From Ianthella basta (taxonomy: Eukaryota; Porifera; Demospongiae; Verongiida; Ianthellidae): DNA of 64,000 nucleotides. Position 1 is the first letter of the stretch, and every line of letters begins with the position of its first letter. The position numbers were made by a program, and so were the translations under genes. Shown here piece by piece: positions 22,491 through 32,637 of this stretch. The DNA lies in assembly GCA_964019415.1 (NCBI GenBank), contig OZ025871.1, positions 11,611,936 to 11,675,935 on the forward strand, in the 5' to 3' direction. The notes under the pieces were generated by a model. It worked only from the letters and a program-made list of their open reading frames with translations, had not been told where the DNA came from and made no database searches.

Positions 22491-23265
22491 GGAGGGAGGT
22501 CGGACAAGGTCCTGAGATTGCACAATACCAGCACCTTAATAATTGCATTCCTGACATTTCAATCGTGTCTCCGTGTATTGTATAGCTATATGTGCTCCAA
22601 GGCCGAGTGTGCCTATCCTGAGCTATGGCAGGGCCTCATACTGCATTCGCGCCCCTGGTATGACCCATACGTATGTAGCCAAGGAGCTATACGGTAGATT
22701 GGGCTTAATTGTCGGACTGCTTTCGCAATTGAGTTGTTGCAAGTTATCACAACGTTTCTTGAGGATTGCTAGCACACTTAAGTCATTTCTAGCATCCCTG
22801 CTGTCGAATGTAACAAATCGTGTACAGAACCAAGATGATTGCATGGACGTGACTGCCGATTGCACTCTCATTGCAGAAGCAGTCAACCTAACAGTCTTGC
22901 AGTCCTGAAGTAATCAATGAGGACTTGCTACCAGCTTCTAAGGAGTCGCTTCCACAGCAGCACTTGCTCAGTACTCCAGATTAGGCTCAATCTGTCTGGT
23001 AGCCAGCTTCAGCGAACACGCGTACACCGGCATAGTAAAATGCTTGCAAAACCTACCTAGATGCTGGGGAAGGGCGGGGAAGCATCCATTTTCTGAAAGT
23101 CCTTGTCCAACTGTGTGCTCAGAAGCAAAGAAACAAGTGATATAACGTGTTTCTTGCAATATGTCTGCTCTTAGCTAGTATAGGTAAAATACACAGTAAA
23201 AAGCAGTTGCGTCGGCCATTTTTTGAAGGCATGTGACCTTGACCAACCCCCCTGCGCAACAGTAG
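22491..23265. other. no recognisable gene
   Basis: Short ORFs on both strands (for example 22,573-22,908 plus) contain no domain I can name. No inverted repeat or splice-supported exon was found. Confidence 0.35.
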
Positions 23266-23393
23266 TCCAGCCAGTTTTGGACCCACGTATGGCGAAAGCA
23301 CCAAAGCGCCAGGGGCGGGAAAGAAAAACGTTTTTCCTTTTTGCCCCCGGTGATTTGGTGCTTTCACCATACGTGGGTCCAAAGCTGGCTGGA
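23266..23393. repeat. near-perfect foldback, 39-bp arms
   Basis: The left arm TCCAGCCAGTTTTGGACCCA plus CGTATGGCGAAAGCACCAAA is matched by an inverted right arm ending AAAGCTGGCTGGA at 23,393, with only a few mismatches and a GC-rich loop of about 45 bp. It would form a strong cruciform or RNA hairpin and sits 12 bp from the start of the MULE-like element at 23,406. Confidence 0.8.
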
Positions 23394-23810
23394 CTAGTGC
23401 AGCAGTAGTCTTGCGGGGCCAGACTCTTTCCGGTATTGCACAAGCGCCCGAGAAAGGGTCTGGAAGTTAGCTCGACTGTTGTTGTGTAATATCCGTGGGA
23501 ACGCCGGACTAGGTGTTTCGTAACACCTCTTTGTTGTGGGCCAACAACCAGAGCCCTTTTCAGCTCTGGTTTCATGTAGCGGGTGCCCGCTAGCTATTGC
23601 ATAAGGGGCAGCCCACCACAGCCGCTAGCCAAATAACGGAACATCAAGTGAGGGGGTGCGCTATGAGGATTGTGCAACTCTTGTGCAAGCCTCTAGGGGC
23701 ACCCACTACATGAAACCATTACCGGTAGTTTACGGCAGTGGGCAAAAAAGTTGCGAGCATCGACGAATTTGCGCTTTTTCTCGTCTCAGTCACTGTTTGT
23801 CAGTGGCAAA

Positions 23811-23986
23811 TAGTATGCAACAGTCTTTACAAGTGATACTGCTTGTAAGAAGGCATCTCCCGGGCTCAGTCGCCTGCCAAGGAAATTTCTAAGTGTGTCA
23901 GTGATGGCGACGCGCAGTGTATGGTTAGCTGTGTTAAAAGACTTTGGTAGTGCTTCATGTTCAGTGCAGACGCCTACAAAACATCT
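23811..23986 (+). repeat. dispersed repeat, partner at 9,853-10,029
   Basis: Same orientation and blocks as the partner, including GGCTCAGTCGCCTGCCAA and AGTGATGGCGACGCGCAG. Carried inside the 23,406-25,588 element. Confidence 0.6.
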
Positions 23987-24003
23987 CCATCATACGTCAA
24001 CAA

Positions 24004-24097
24004 GCCTAGTCTAGCCGCTAGCCCCTACTTTGCCATCGTGTGTGGGGGCCCGCCCCCATGCGTGAGGACAAAGTAGGGGCTAGCGGCTAGACTAGGC
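24004..24097. repeat. near-perfect foldback, 34-bp arms
   Basis: GCCTAGTCTAGCCGCTAGCC plus CCTACTTTG is matched by CAAAGTAGGGGCTAGCGGCT plus AGACTAGGC, with a loop of GGGGGCCCGCCCCC, itself a hairpin. The ends TAGTCTAG resemble the MULE-like termini, so this may be a minimal derivative of that family. Confidence 0.8.
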
Positions 24098-24769
24098 AAG
24101 AGAAGCATAGCCGACACGAAGCTGATTGCTAGTAACATTTCAGATTTTGCACAATAACAAGACATCGATTGATAATCGAAGCCAGGATCATAATCCTGCT
24201 CCACAACAGGATCCATAAACCCATAGCTGCCAAGGTGAAGAATTCTGTAGGCTTGAGATTAGGTAGTATCCCCACTGTACTATATGGTAGGTAACATCTG
24301 CTCTAGAGCCAAGGTGAAGAACTTCCCAGTAATGAGATTGTAATTTTTTCCCCTTAGCTAGCTAGCTGTTTCAGATTTATGAATAATTATAATTATATGC
24401 AAACGTCATAGCAAAATGGCCGCCACGAAGCGTATCAAGTGTTTTGGCATTCCAGCCAAGTGCTCAGTACAACAACTCAATAAATGATACTACAAATGGA
24501 ACAAATGGAACTTCAAGTCTGTATGAGAGTCAGATTCCTACATTAGCAGAGCTAAGTGCTTTAATAGTAGGCAACAGTTAGAACTTGAGCTCTTTTCTTG
24601 TCTGTTCACTGTCCCTGAGGCTTGAGAATTGTCAATCCAGGCATGAGAGCTAGAGGAATCAGCGGGAGGCGTGAGACTCAAGCCCAGGGCGTGAGACTTG
24701 GTAGCTCTGTAAACCGGGTTCGATCTGCATCAAACCCGGGTTGATGTGCTCATGTGAATGCCAAAATCC

Positions 24770-24905
24770 GGTGTCACGGTTCATTCTATCCCCCCATTAT
24801 TTTATCCCCCGGGTAAAATAAACTACGATACTTTATCCCCCAGGGCTAGCATATCCTAGGATATCTTGCCCCTCTTCGGTTTATTTTATCCCCCCTGGGG
24901 GATAT
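24770..24905. repeat. iterated TTTTATCCCCC with inverted ends
   Basis: TATCCCCC occurs five times, mostly as TTTATCCCCC, with an outer inverted pairing (ATTCTATCCCCCC at the left and GGGGGATATTCTATG at the right) and an AGGATATC/GATATCCT core near 24,855. No coding signal. Confidence 0.6.
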
Positions 24906-26368
24906 TCTATGCCAGTTTAGCTCATCCAGTTTTCCGCCCATTCTATGGCTATTCTTCATCACCTTCGAATTCTTCAGTACTCTAAAGTCAATTACGTAAT
25001 CCGTCATGTTTGTCCTGTTTGACAGGGACATTGAGTCTGATTTTTCGATGTCTTGTTATGATCCCATACCTTGATAACCAAACTCAGTATCAGTACTGTT
25101 TGTATGGTACATTGAGCATGGTTGCCTTCCCAATGTCAGTCAGTAATCATTCTCCTTAACGGGTCCGAGAATTGATTTTTCAGTGAGTGAGCAGGAAGTG
25201 ACTCTTCAAGAGTGACAAGGAGAAGTGTCAGCGACATGCCTGTCTTGATGTGTTCTAGAGTCAGCAAGGTGTCTTATTCCTAAGATAGTTCGGGCACTTC
25301 GCCTCCTTCCCGGAAGTCAGAATGAGAAAAACGGAAAGTGTCCAAGCATTGATCACTTCCTCTATATTTGGCCAGCAATCTTCAGTCGGCTACACTATGT
25401 ACACTCAGTCGGAGTACTTCTTATCTTTGTATACCACTTTCAAAGGAAAGAAAACGCCGGGTTTTTCTCTATTGGTGCTTAACAGTCAATGTGTTAGAAG
25501 GGGATAGTATATCCAACTCTTGTACAATCCTCTGGGGCACCCGCAACATGAAACCATAGCCAAGAAAGGGTCTGGCCCCGCGAGACTAGCGCAGTAGGAC
25601 AAGTGCGCTAGAGAGGCTATCGCCATCCACGGCTCTACCTTTTAACCTATATTGATTGAACAAACTTACCTTACAACCGTAGATCATCTTGAAATAGCAA
25701 GTTCTTTGCTCTTGTGATTTTTGATCCCCACGGCTCCGCGCAGCCAGTTGCAACGTTCAGGATACAATTCGAATGCCTTATATAAGGTCCCATGTCCAAT
25801 AGGGCTCAACCTTAGAGACCATAAACGTCCTAGTGTGGCCTCATTCCTGTGAGCAAGGATTACTCTTCTGTACGTCTACACTACATTTCGCGCAGATGTT
25901 TGATGAAATGAGATAAGGGGTGTGTGATGGTAGTTTGACTCCGCCCCCCTCCCCCCCATGTAAAGGTTTTGGATGCAGTCTTTTTCCAGACCCTGGGAGG
26001 CGGCGAATAAAATGTCTTCAAAACTCCAATTTTTGTTTTGTGAATGGACAAAAAGGTCATGATGATTTCACCTGTATTTCTGCTAAGGGTGCATCAGGTA
26101 GCTAATTGTTGACTATTGTATTTGGAATTAGATTAAGTCACCTACTTTTCAGTAATAACGATGTCAACATGTGAGGAAGTTCATTGCTATCAAGAAGAAG
26201 GCTACCATATCCCTGACCATTCGTTGCTAAAATCAATGGGACCTAACGGTGGGGACTTGAGTATATATAGATGTATCCAGGGAGTAAAGTAGTGACAAGG
26301 TCTTTGACAATGAAGTCTTCACCAAATACATAGGCCATGATGATGATAAATTCTTTATTCAATCCATC

Positions 26369-28280
26369 ATGGAGGATCTAAGAAATGTCCAAGGACACAG
26401 AGACAAATTGGCTGATGTGTATAACGAGCTAGTTTCAGGGATGAAATCAAGACTGAAAAAGGTGACTAGTTCCGGCACAAAAAGGGGGCAACTGTGGTTC
26501 ACAGAAGACTTGTCAGTCTTGCGAAAAGCCATGCACCGCACTGAGAAGGCTTGGCTCAAAAGTGAGGGTGAAGATTGCATAAAGCAGTGCTCAGAATACC
26601 TACAAGCGAGACAAGCATATTCGAGAGGAGTGAAGCTAGCCAAAAGAAGATTCCAAGCTCAGAAACACAGCCGCTTAAAATCCAATCTGGGATGCCCCCA
26701 AGATGTTCTGGCAGTGTATCCAACATATGAAGGTCTGTCAAAGAAAGAAGAAAGGTAATCTGTTGGAGGTCTTGGATGGTGATAGAAATGTGAGGACAAG
26801 CAATGAAGCTGTCAGTACGTGTTTGGCGTGACCACTTTTTCAGATTGCTGGGAGGTCCTGGGGAGTCACTTGAGGATAACAACAATGACAGCTGTGGTGA
26901 GAAGAATCCAAACTCTTACTTTAGCGATCACCTGCATGTGTGCTCCTATTATGTGTGAGGAGGTACTGTGGGCCCTGACGAAGGTAAAGAAAGATGCTGC
27001 TCTTGGACCGGATGGCATAGAAGTGCGAATGATGCTAGCCGAACCGAGATATGGTTGTCTCTTTTTTAGGTATGTTGGGAATATATGATATGATCCCCTC
27101 AATGTGGAATGAGAGTTTGGTGGTACCAGCTAAGGGACGTATGTGAGGCAAACAACTTTTGCGGTATTTCATTGACCTCTACAGTGAGCAAGGTGCTTTG
27201 CATGGTGTTGAACAACCGCCTATCCACCTTAACAGAGGAAGAAGGCCTTATTGCTGACGAACAGGCAGGTTTTCGAAAGCACGTGGGGTGCAGAGAACAG
27301 CTGCTAGTTAACGTTAGTGTTGCAGGGCCAGCTAGAGATTGCTAAGAACCAGAAGAGCATGTTAGTAGCGTTTCTGGATTTCTCAAAAGCATATGACAAG
27401 GTGGACAGAGAAAAGCTCTGGACACGCCTGCACGACATGGGAATAAATGGATCCTTTTTAAAGTTTCTCAAAGCTCTCTACAAGGGGTCCTCGTGTTGAG
27501 TCCGAATGAAAGACAGGCTAAGTGAGGTGTTCACGTCAACATGGGCCTCAGACAGGGATGTGGCTTGTCTCCTACTCTGTTCTCCCTATACATTAACGAT
27601 GTAGTGACCACCTTGAAGGAGAAGGGATATGGCTTACAATGTGGTAGTGACACCGCCCCATGCAGGACTGTTATTTGCTGATGATACAGCGTTATTGGCA
27701 CATGGTGAAGACAATCTCAGGAAGAGCTTAAACTGCTTGGTGGAATGGTGCGAAGAATGGGGAGTGGGCATAAATGTGTCAAAGTGTGGCATTATGCACA
27801 TGAGAAAGAAGGGAGTTGAGAGATCTAAGATGAGCTACTCTATAAATAGTGAAGAATAGTCACTCGTGAGTAACTACAAGTATCTTGGATGTACGGTTGA
27901 TGAGCACTTAGACTTAGATGATATGATTGAGGACAAAGGGGTGGATGGAAAGAAAGCTCTGGGGGCTTGATTCCAAAGGTGCAATGTGGAGATGGGTGTG
28001 TGTGGAAATCGGAACATTCAAGAGGTCAATGAGTTTGCTAGTGGAGTCCACCATGATGCATGGAGTAGAGATCTAGGGATGCAACGGGCCAGGAATGTGG
28101 AAACTCTGCAGCAGGTCCAACTCAAAGCAGCCCGTTTGTTTTTTTGGTGTTGGCACCCACCACCCAAGAGTGTCCCTGTTGTGGGAGCTGATAGGCTTAC
28201 CAGTGGTTTGGCTAGCCAAGCTCAGATGTGTCGCATTTTAGTTCAAGGTCCTCACCATGCAGCCCAATGTATGACATGAG
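26369..28280 (+). pseudogene. degraded LINE reverse transcriptase
   Basis: Non-LTR retrotransposon pieces are spread over all three plus frames. From 26,369 comes a basic, helical linker (WFTEDLSVLRKAMHRTEKAW). KDAALGPDGIEVRMM (about 26,990) is RT motif 1. ISLTSTVSKVLCMVLNNRL and DEQAGFRKHVGCREQLL follow (27,160-27,310), then VAFLDFSKAYDKVDREKLW (27,370), GLRQGCGLSPTLFSLYIND (27,545) and LLFADDTALLAHGEDN (27,670). At least five frameshifts or stops separate them, so the copy is dead. The order of motifs is complete, from upstream linker to YADD-equivalent FADD. No endonuclease is joined here, but endonuclease pieces of a similar kind lie at 51,152 and 61,767. Confidence 0.85.
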
Positions 28281-28900
28281 GTTGCTGAGGAGCCAGGGTG
28301 GCAACAGAATCAGTACGACATGGCAAGGGCTTGTAACAATAACTATTATGTGTTCATTACTCATGTAGTTTAGTGCTACTTTGGACCACATTATGTCCCC
28401 TAGTGCCTGCGTGGCATGATGCACTCTTTGATTGATTAATTGATTGATTAATTGATATATATAGTGCAAGTTACAATATACACCACTAATCTAAAGTAAC
28501 CAATTTGCAGGCATTTGTCGCCTGTGCAGGAGCTAGCTAGAGCAGCACCCATGTGTACACCTGCTCACAACAACTATCCAACCACAACATCCAACTACTA
28601 CACTGCCACATAGATACATATACAGCCACCACCACCACCGCCACAGTGCAATATAAAATACATGCATTCAGTATAATATTATGTACCAAAGCTCTAGGAA
28701 AATGACCGCCACCACGTACTACCACCACCACACAGTGCAAGTTGCAATAAGCACACCAGTAGCTATGTTATGTGCTAGAGCTGCAAAACAAACCACCACA
28801 TCAAGCGCTGCTACCCCATACTACTACCACCACAGCTGTGCAAGTTATAATGTTACGGCCACCACATGCATTCCTAGATGAAAAGACCACTACCACCACC
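28281..28900. repeat. TGATTAATTGAT and ACCACC-rich degenerate tandem array
   Basis: An AT-rich stretch with repeated TTGATTGATTAATTGATTGA (28,428-28,456) is followed by repeats of CAGTGCAAGTTACAAT separated by ACCACCACC runs. ORFs here are products of the repeat composition. Confidence 0.65.
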
Positions 28901-29660
28901 ACCACCACACAGTGCAAGTTACAATGCAAGCATTCAGTATAGCTATCTGCCATTGCTCTAAAAGACCATGCCACCACAGTGCAAGTTACAAATATCCCAG
29001 CCACCATCACATGTGCCAGTAGAGTATCTGCATGCGCCAGTTGGTCATAGAAAAAGACTACCAGTGGAAGTTACAGTAGCCACCACCACGTGTACCAGTA
29101 GAGTATCTGCGCCAGTTGGTCATAAAAAAGACCACATTGCAAGTTACAGTGGGTCTGGGGCTGCACATACCCCATTCGCATCACCATGCACATGTGCCAG
29201 AAAGTAAGTGTGCACAATGGTTGAAGTAAAAGACAACAAGCACAAGTTACAGCCAGTCAGAACCTGCACCACCACGCCATTGGAGCTAGTGCACTCTGCA
29301 GCAAGCAAATGTAACTTGCCTACGAGCATGCCATTAAATTTCTGCCTACACCCTCATGCAATTCAATGGCATGCCCTTAGGCAAGCTTACATTTGCCTGC
29401 TGCAGCATGCATTCCAACAGCGCCAGTGCAGGTTCTGACCGTCTGTAACTTGTGCTGGTGATTTTCTTCAACCATTGAGCACATTTACTTTCTGGCACAT
29501 GTACATGTGCATGGTGGGGCAAATGGTACATGTACTGTCCCGGACCCACTGTAACTTGCTCTGGTGGTCATTTTTTCTATGACCAACTAGTGCAGATACC
29601 TTACTGACACATGTGCATGGTGGTGGCTATACTGTAGCTTGCACTGGTGCTATAGATGTA
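28900..29660. repeat. large imperfect palindrome built of repeat units
   Basis: The centre is near 29,335. Left-arm blocks reappear inverted at the right: GCAAGCAAATGTAACTTGCC against GGCAAGCTTACATTTGCCTG; AGTCAGAACCTGCACCACCA against GTGCAGGTTCTGACCGTCTG; CAAGTTACAGTGGGTC against ACCCACTGTAACTTG; TCTGCGCCAGTTGGTCATA against TATGACCAACTAGTGCAGA. Each arm is itself made of units of about 80-100 bp carrying CAAGTTACAGT and CACATGTGCCAG. No gene inside. Confidence 0.82.
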
Positions 29661-30037
29661 TATACCCAGGCCTATATGATGTCAGATGGCTGCCTCGAAC
29701 ACAAGAGCGTAAAGATTGATGGACAATTGTGGGCATAGTCAGAGAAAAATCAGTAGGGAAGCTGATACAAACAATCAATTGTAAGGGAGGGGAGAGTAAG
29801 AAGGTGCATGATTCACAATATCAATATGGTAGGGCTACAGAAAGGGTCGAGGAAAGGATCGGAGAATTAAGGGATCGGGGATGAGGGTGGAGTCTGGCAA
29901 ATGGATTGGGTTGTTGAGAGAGGAGAATTTGCGCACAATGTGGTTCAAGAGAAGTGGAAGATGTAGAGCTCTTTTGTTGAGATATGTAGCAGGATGGCAA
30001 GCGAGGGAGCGGTGCTGGAGAAGCATAATTATAATTA

Positions 30038-30592
30038 CCGTATTCGCTATAAAATTCGTCACCCCTAGTGCAGCGAAAATTTCGTCTTTTTGAGGCAATT
30101 AGACCTGGAATGGAGAAGACCGTCGAAGGTGACGAATATTTAGAGTTTTCGGACGAAACATTAGAGAGCTTTTCATTTTGGGCGTTCCTTGCTGAAATGG
30201 CCGCTTTCACGTTGACCGTGCGAGGCTACCGTCCAAACGAGAAGGATCTGGGACGATTCGCGATCGCTGAACTCCATTGTCGCACCAAAAGGAAAATGAA
30301 CGACGTACACAGCGTCGAAAAGGCTTATAGACGAACGGAACAATGCCAGAAGGACAAAGACAACAACGAGCGTTGTTGGCTTTGCTCCTAGGCTTAAATT
30401 TGTTCCTTGGCCGTCGCAGCCATATTGCAGGCATTTCCGGCGAATATTTAGAACACCTCCAGTTCATGACGAAAATTAGAGGCCAATGGCGGAAATTAGA
30501 GAGACAGGAAATTCGTCACCATTAGAGTACACCTGAGCATATTTTTTTCCCCTGACGAAAATTAGAGTGACGAATTTTTAGAGCGGATACGG
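30038..30592. mobile_element. TA-flanked 555-bp MITE
   Basis: CCGTATTCGCTATAAAATTC then GTCAC at the left is inverted at the right as GTGACGAATTTTTAGAGCGG then ATACGG, with TA on both sides (30,036-30,037 and 30,593-30,594). The interior repeats ATTAGAG and GACGAA motifs many times in both orientations. A 107-codon ORF (30,068-30,391) lies inside without a recognised domain. Confidence 0.8.
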
Positions 30593-30923
30593 TATATGGT
30601 AAAAGATTTGTTGGGTTTCAGGATAGATGCATGGATTAAGAGAATTACAGTGGTGATGGTGTTGGATGAGGCACATACAGAGGGAAGAGTATAATACTTG
30701 CACGGGTGAAGTGACCCTCGATCTGCATGCAACTTAATTGAAGGCCTCCGGTCAAGAACGGTAATACAACGTGTCTAGTAAACTTGAGAATACGGAGCAT
30801 TAAAGTATACGGAGAATTCGTGTGCGAATAATTAACGGTCGACGTAGCCCCGGTCGATGCAGAGTCCTCGCTGTGTGCAAAGTTAAATTGCCCTTCTCTA
30901 CGAAGTTTTACTTACCTTCTCGG

Positions 30924-32051
30924 ATGGCTTCACCAATCTATTTGTGTGGAAAATGCGGAAGTGAGGTGGGAGACAAGCAAGATGGTGTACAGTGTGAAAG
31001 CGAATGCCAGTCCTGGTTCCACGCGACGTGTGCGAACATCGATCATGATGAGTACGAGCGATTGAGCACCAGTGATGTCTTTTGGGAATGCCAAACGTGT
31101 AGGGGGAGCCTTCCAGCATTGAATAGTGTAGATGCTGTCGATGTTTTTCACTTCGACTTTCAGCAGAATCTTCCAACACCCAAGTTACCAGTTGGAGAGC
31201 AGTTCTATCTCAGGCTCTTGTGGACGTACTTGTTCGGTATTTTCTGTGCCTCAACACGTCAGACAGCAGCATACATGTGGCATGAGATGCTAGCAAAGCG
31301 TGGTGCGAATGATGTGATTTCATGCCTGGCTCATTTCATTTTCAGGAACCCCTTGGGACGCACTGGTGCAAAATGGAGCGTGTGGTGGGCTGATAACTGC
31401 TCTGGACAAAATAAGAATAACTTTCTTATGTGGTTCTTTCAAGAGCTCATCCGCCGCAAAGTATACTCAAGGATAGATTACAAGTTTCTGGTTGTTGGTC
31501 ATACTTATGGCCCAACAGACAGAAGCTTCGGAGTAATTGAGCGTTATACATCAAGAATTGACACTGTCTACACTCCTCAACAGTGGTATGAGCATGTATG
31601 CACGGCAGCTTCTAATGTTCATGTTATGGAAATGAAGCAGGAAGCTTTTAGAGACTATCGCTCATATCTCAGAAATAGGTATACAGAGAGGAGTAAAGAT
31701 AGCAGCGATCAACCTCTTGACTTTAGCAATATCCAATGGTTCAACTTTGGAAAGGGAGAGAAGATGGTGGATGGCAAGTTGACCATCTTTGAGCATCCAA
31801 CAGAAGTGTGGGTGAGGCATGGATACAATCCATCTGAAAGTCCTCGATGTGTTTCTTTCTTCAAAAAGAAGGGTGTTCAGGCATCAGAAGAAATGCCTCC
31901 ACCATTGTACCCGTACTATCCCATCCCAATTAAAGAGGCAAAGTGTGCTGATCTACGCAAGCTAGTGTCACGCTATGTACCAGAACGCCACCAAGAGTTT
32001 TATCAGGAAATGGTTGCTGAAGAGGGTGACTGTTGTGATGACATAATGTGA
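30924..32051 (+). CDS. PHD finger fused to C-terminal half of DUF7869-type transposase-like protein
   Basis: Start chosen at ATG 30,924 (MASPIYLCGKCGSEV), because the frame upstream lacks an ATG. Residues about 8-60 form a PHD finger with the C4-H-C3 order: CGKC, QCESEC, WFHATC, WECQTC. It then passes into FDFQQNLPTP (about 80), WADNCSGQNKNNF (about 155) and VGHTYGPTDRSFGVIE (about 190). These are the conserved blocks of the DUF7869 domain; their acidic residues (D in FDFQQ, D in ADNCSGQ, D/E in TDRSFGVIE) would suit an RNase H-fold DDE-like nuclease (inference). PHD fingers read histone tails, so this may target chromatin. It has no internal stop and no visible intron. The N-terminal half expected of this family is not here but on the opposite strand at 32,638-33,750. 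Confidence 0.75.
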   Translation: MASPIYLCGKCGSEVGDKQDGVQCESECQSWFHATCANIDHDEYERLSTSDVFWECQTCRGSLPALNSVDAVDVFHFDFQQNLPTPKLPVGEQFYLRLLWTYLFGIFCASTRQTAAYMWHEMLAKRGANDVISCLAHFIFRNPLGRTGAKWSVWWADNCSGQNKNNFLMWFFQELIRRKVYSRIDYKFLVVGHTYGPTDRSFGVIERYTSRIDTVYTPQQWYEHVCTAASNVHVMEMKQEAFRDYRSYLRNRYTERSKDSSDQPLDFSNIQWFNFGKGEKMVDGKLTIFEHPTEVWVRHGYNPSESPRCVSFFKKKGVQASEEMPPPLYPYYPIPIKEAKCADLRKLVSRYVPERHQEFYQEMVAEEGDCCDDIM

Positions 32052-32637
32052 CAGTCTGTGCATGTGTGTGGTCTGTTATTAGGGACACAGTACACAATGC
32101 CTGTGTGTGGGACAGCTGTTAAAACAAAACAATTAACTAATGATTTCAATTGCTTATAATGCATTACACATTTTGTTACATGCATTTCATGTGTAACTGA
32201 ATATATATATATATATATATGCAGCTAAGGCTAATGTATTGCATGCAGAACTACAATGAATCAGAAATTTTCATACATATTAGTATTGCAGTATATATAT
32301 CATGATAAATTTAAGTGGCTACACTATAATAGCTATATTCCGTACAATACATGCATGTGTACACTGGATCAATACATGCTCAAATATATAATTATATATA
32401 CAGTTTGCAAGACATATTATATAGGTGCACATGCATATATAGACTAACTTGCATGCAAAATTCTATATGTAATACATTATAATTAATAAGTATTAACACA
32501 TTGGATTAAATTACATGCACTGAGACATAATAAAATAGTGTAAGCATAATTATGATAAATCAGCATGTGTGCATGCATGCAATTAGAAATATTTGCTAGC
32601 ATTCGGTGTAAAATCAGGTCACATCAACTTGAAGCCT
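32052..32637. other. AT-rich spacer between convergent transposon genes
   Basis: Rich in TATATA and TGCATG tracts, including an (AT)n run at 32,202-32,220. Both flanking genes end here, so it would hold both 3' ends; no AATAAA is certain. No ORF with a domain. Confidence 0.55.

Larger units (their letters stand above)
23406..25588. mobile_element. 2.2-kb MULE-like element, TAGTCT ends
   Basis: Left end TAGTCTTGCGGGGCCAGACT, right end the complement (GGGTCTGGCCCCGCGAGACT then A). Inside the TIRs, GTTTCATGTAGCGGGTGCCC (23,569) pairs with the inverted GGGCACCCGCAACATGAAAC (25,533). The flanking 9-mers GTGCAGCAG (23,397-23,405) and GCGCAGTAG (25,589-25,597) match at 7 of 9, both differences being transitions. 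No transposase remains; the interior holds a hairpin (24,004-24,097), a dispersed repeat (23,811-23,986) and a TATCCCCC repeat. Confidence 0.72.

Noticed and set aside
28537-29010. His/Val-rich ORFs in ACCACC repeats
   Set aside because: Products of trinucleotide repeats, open by composition.
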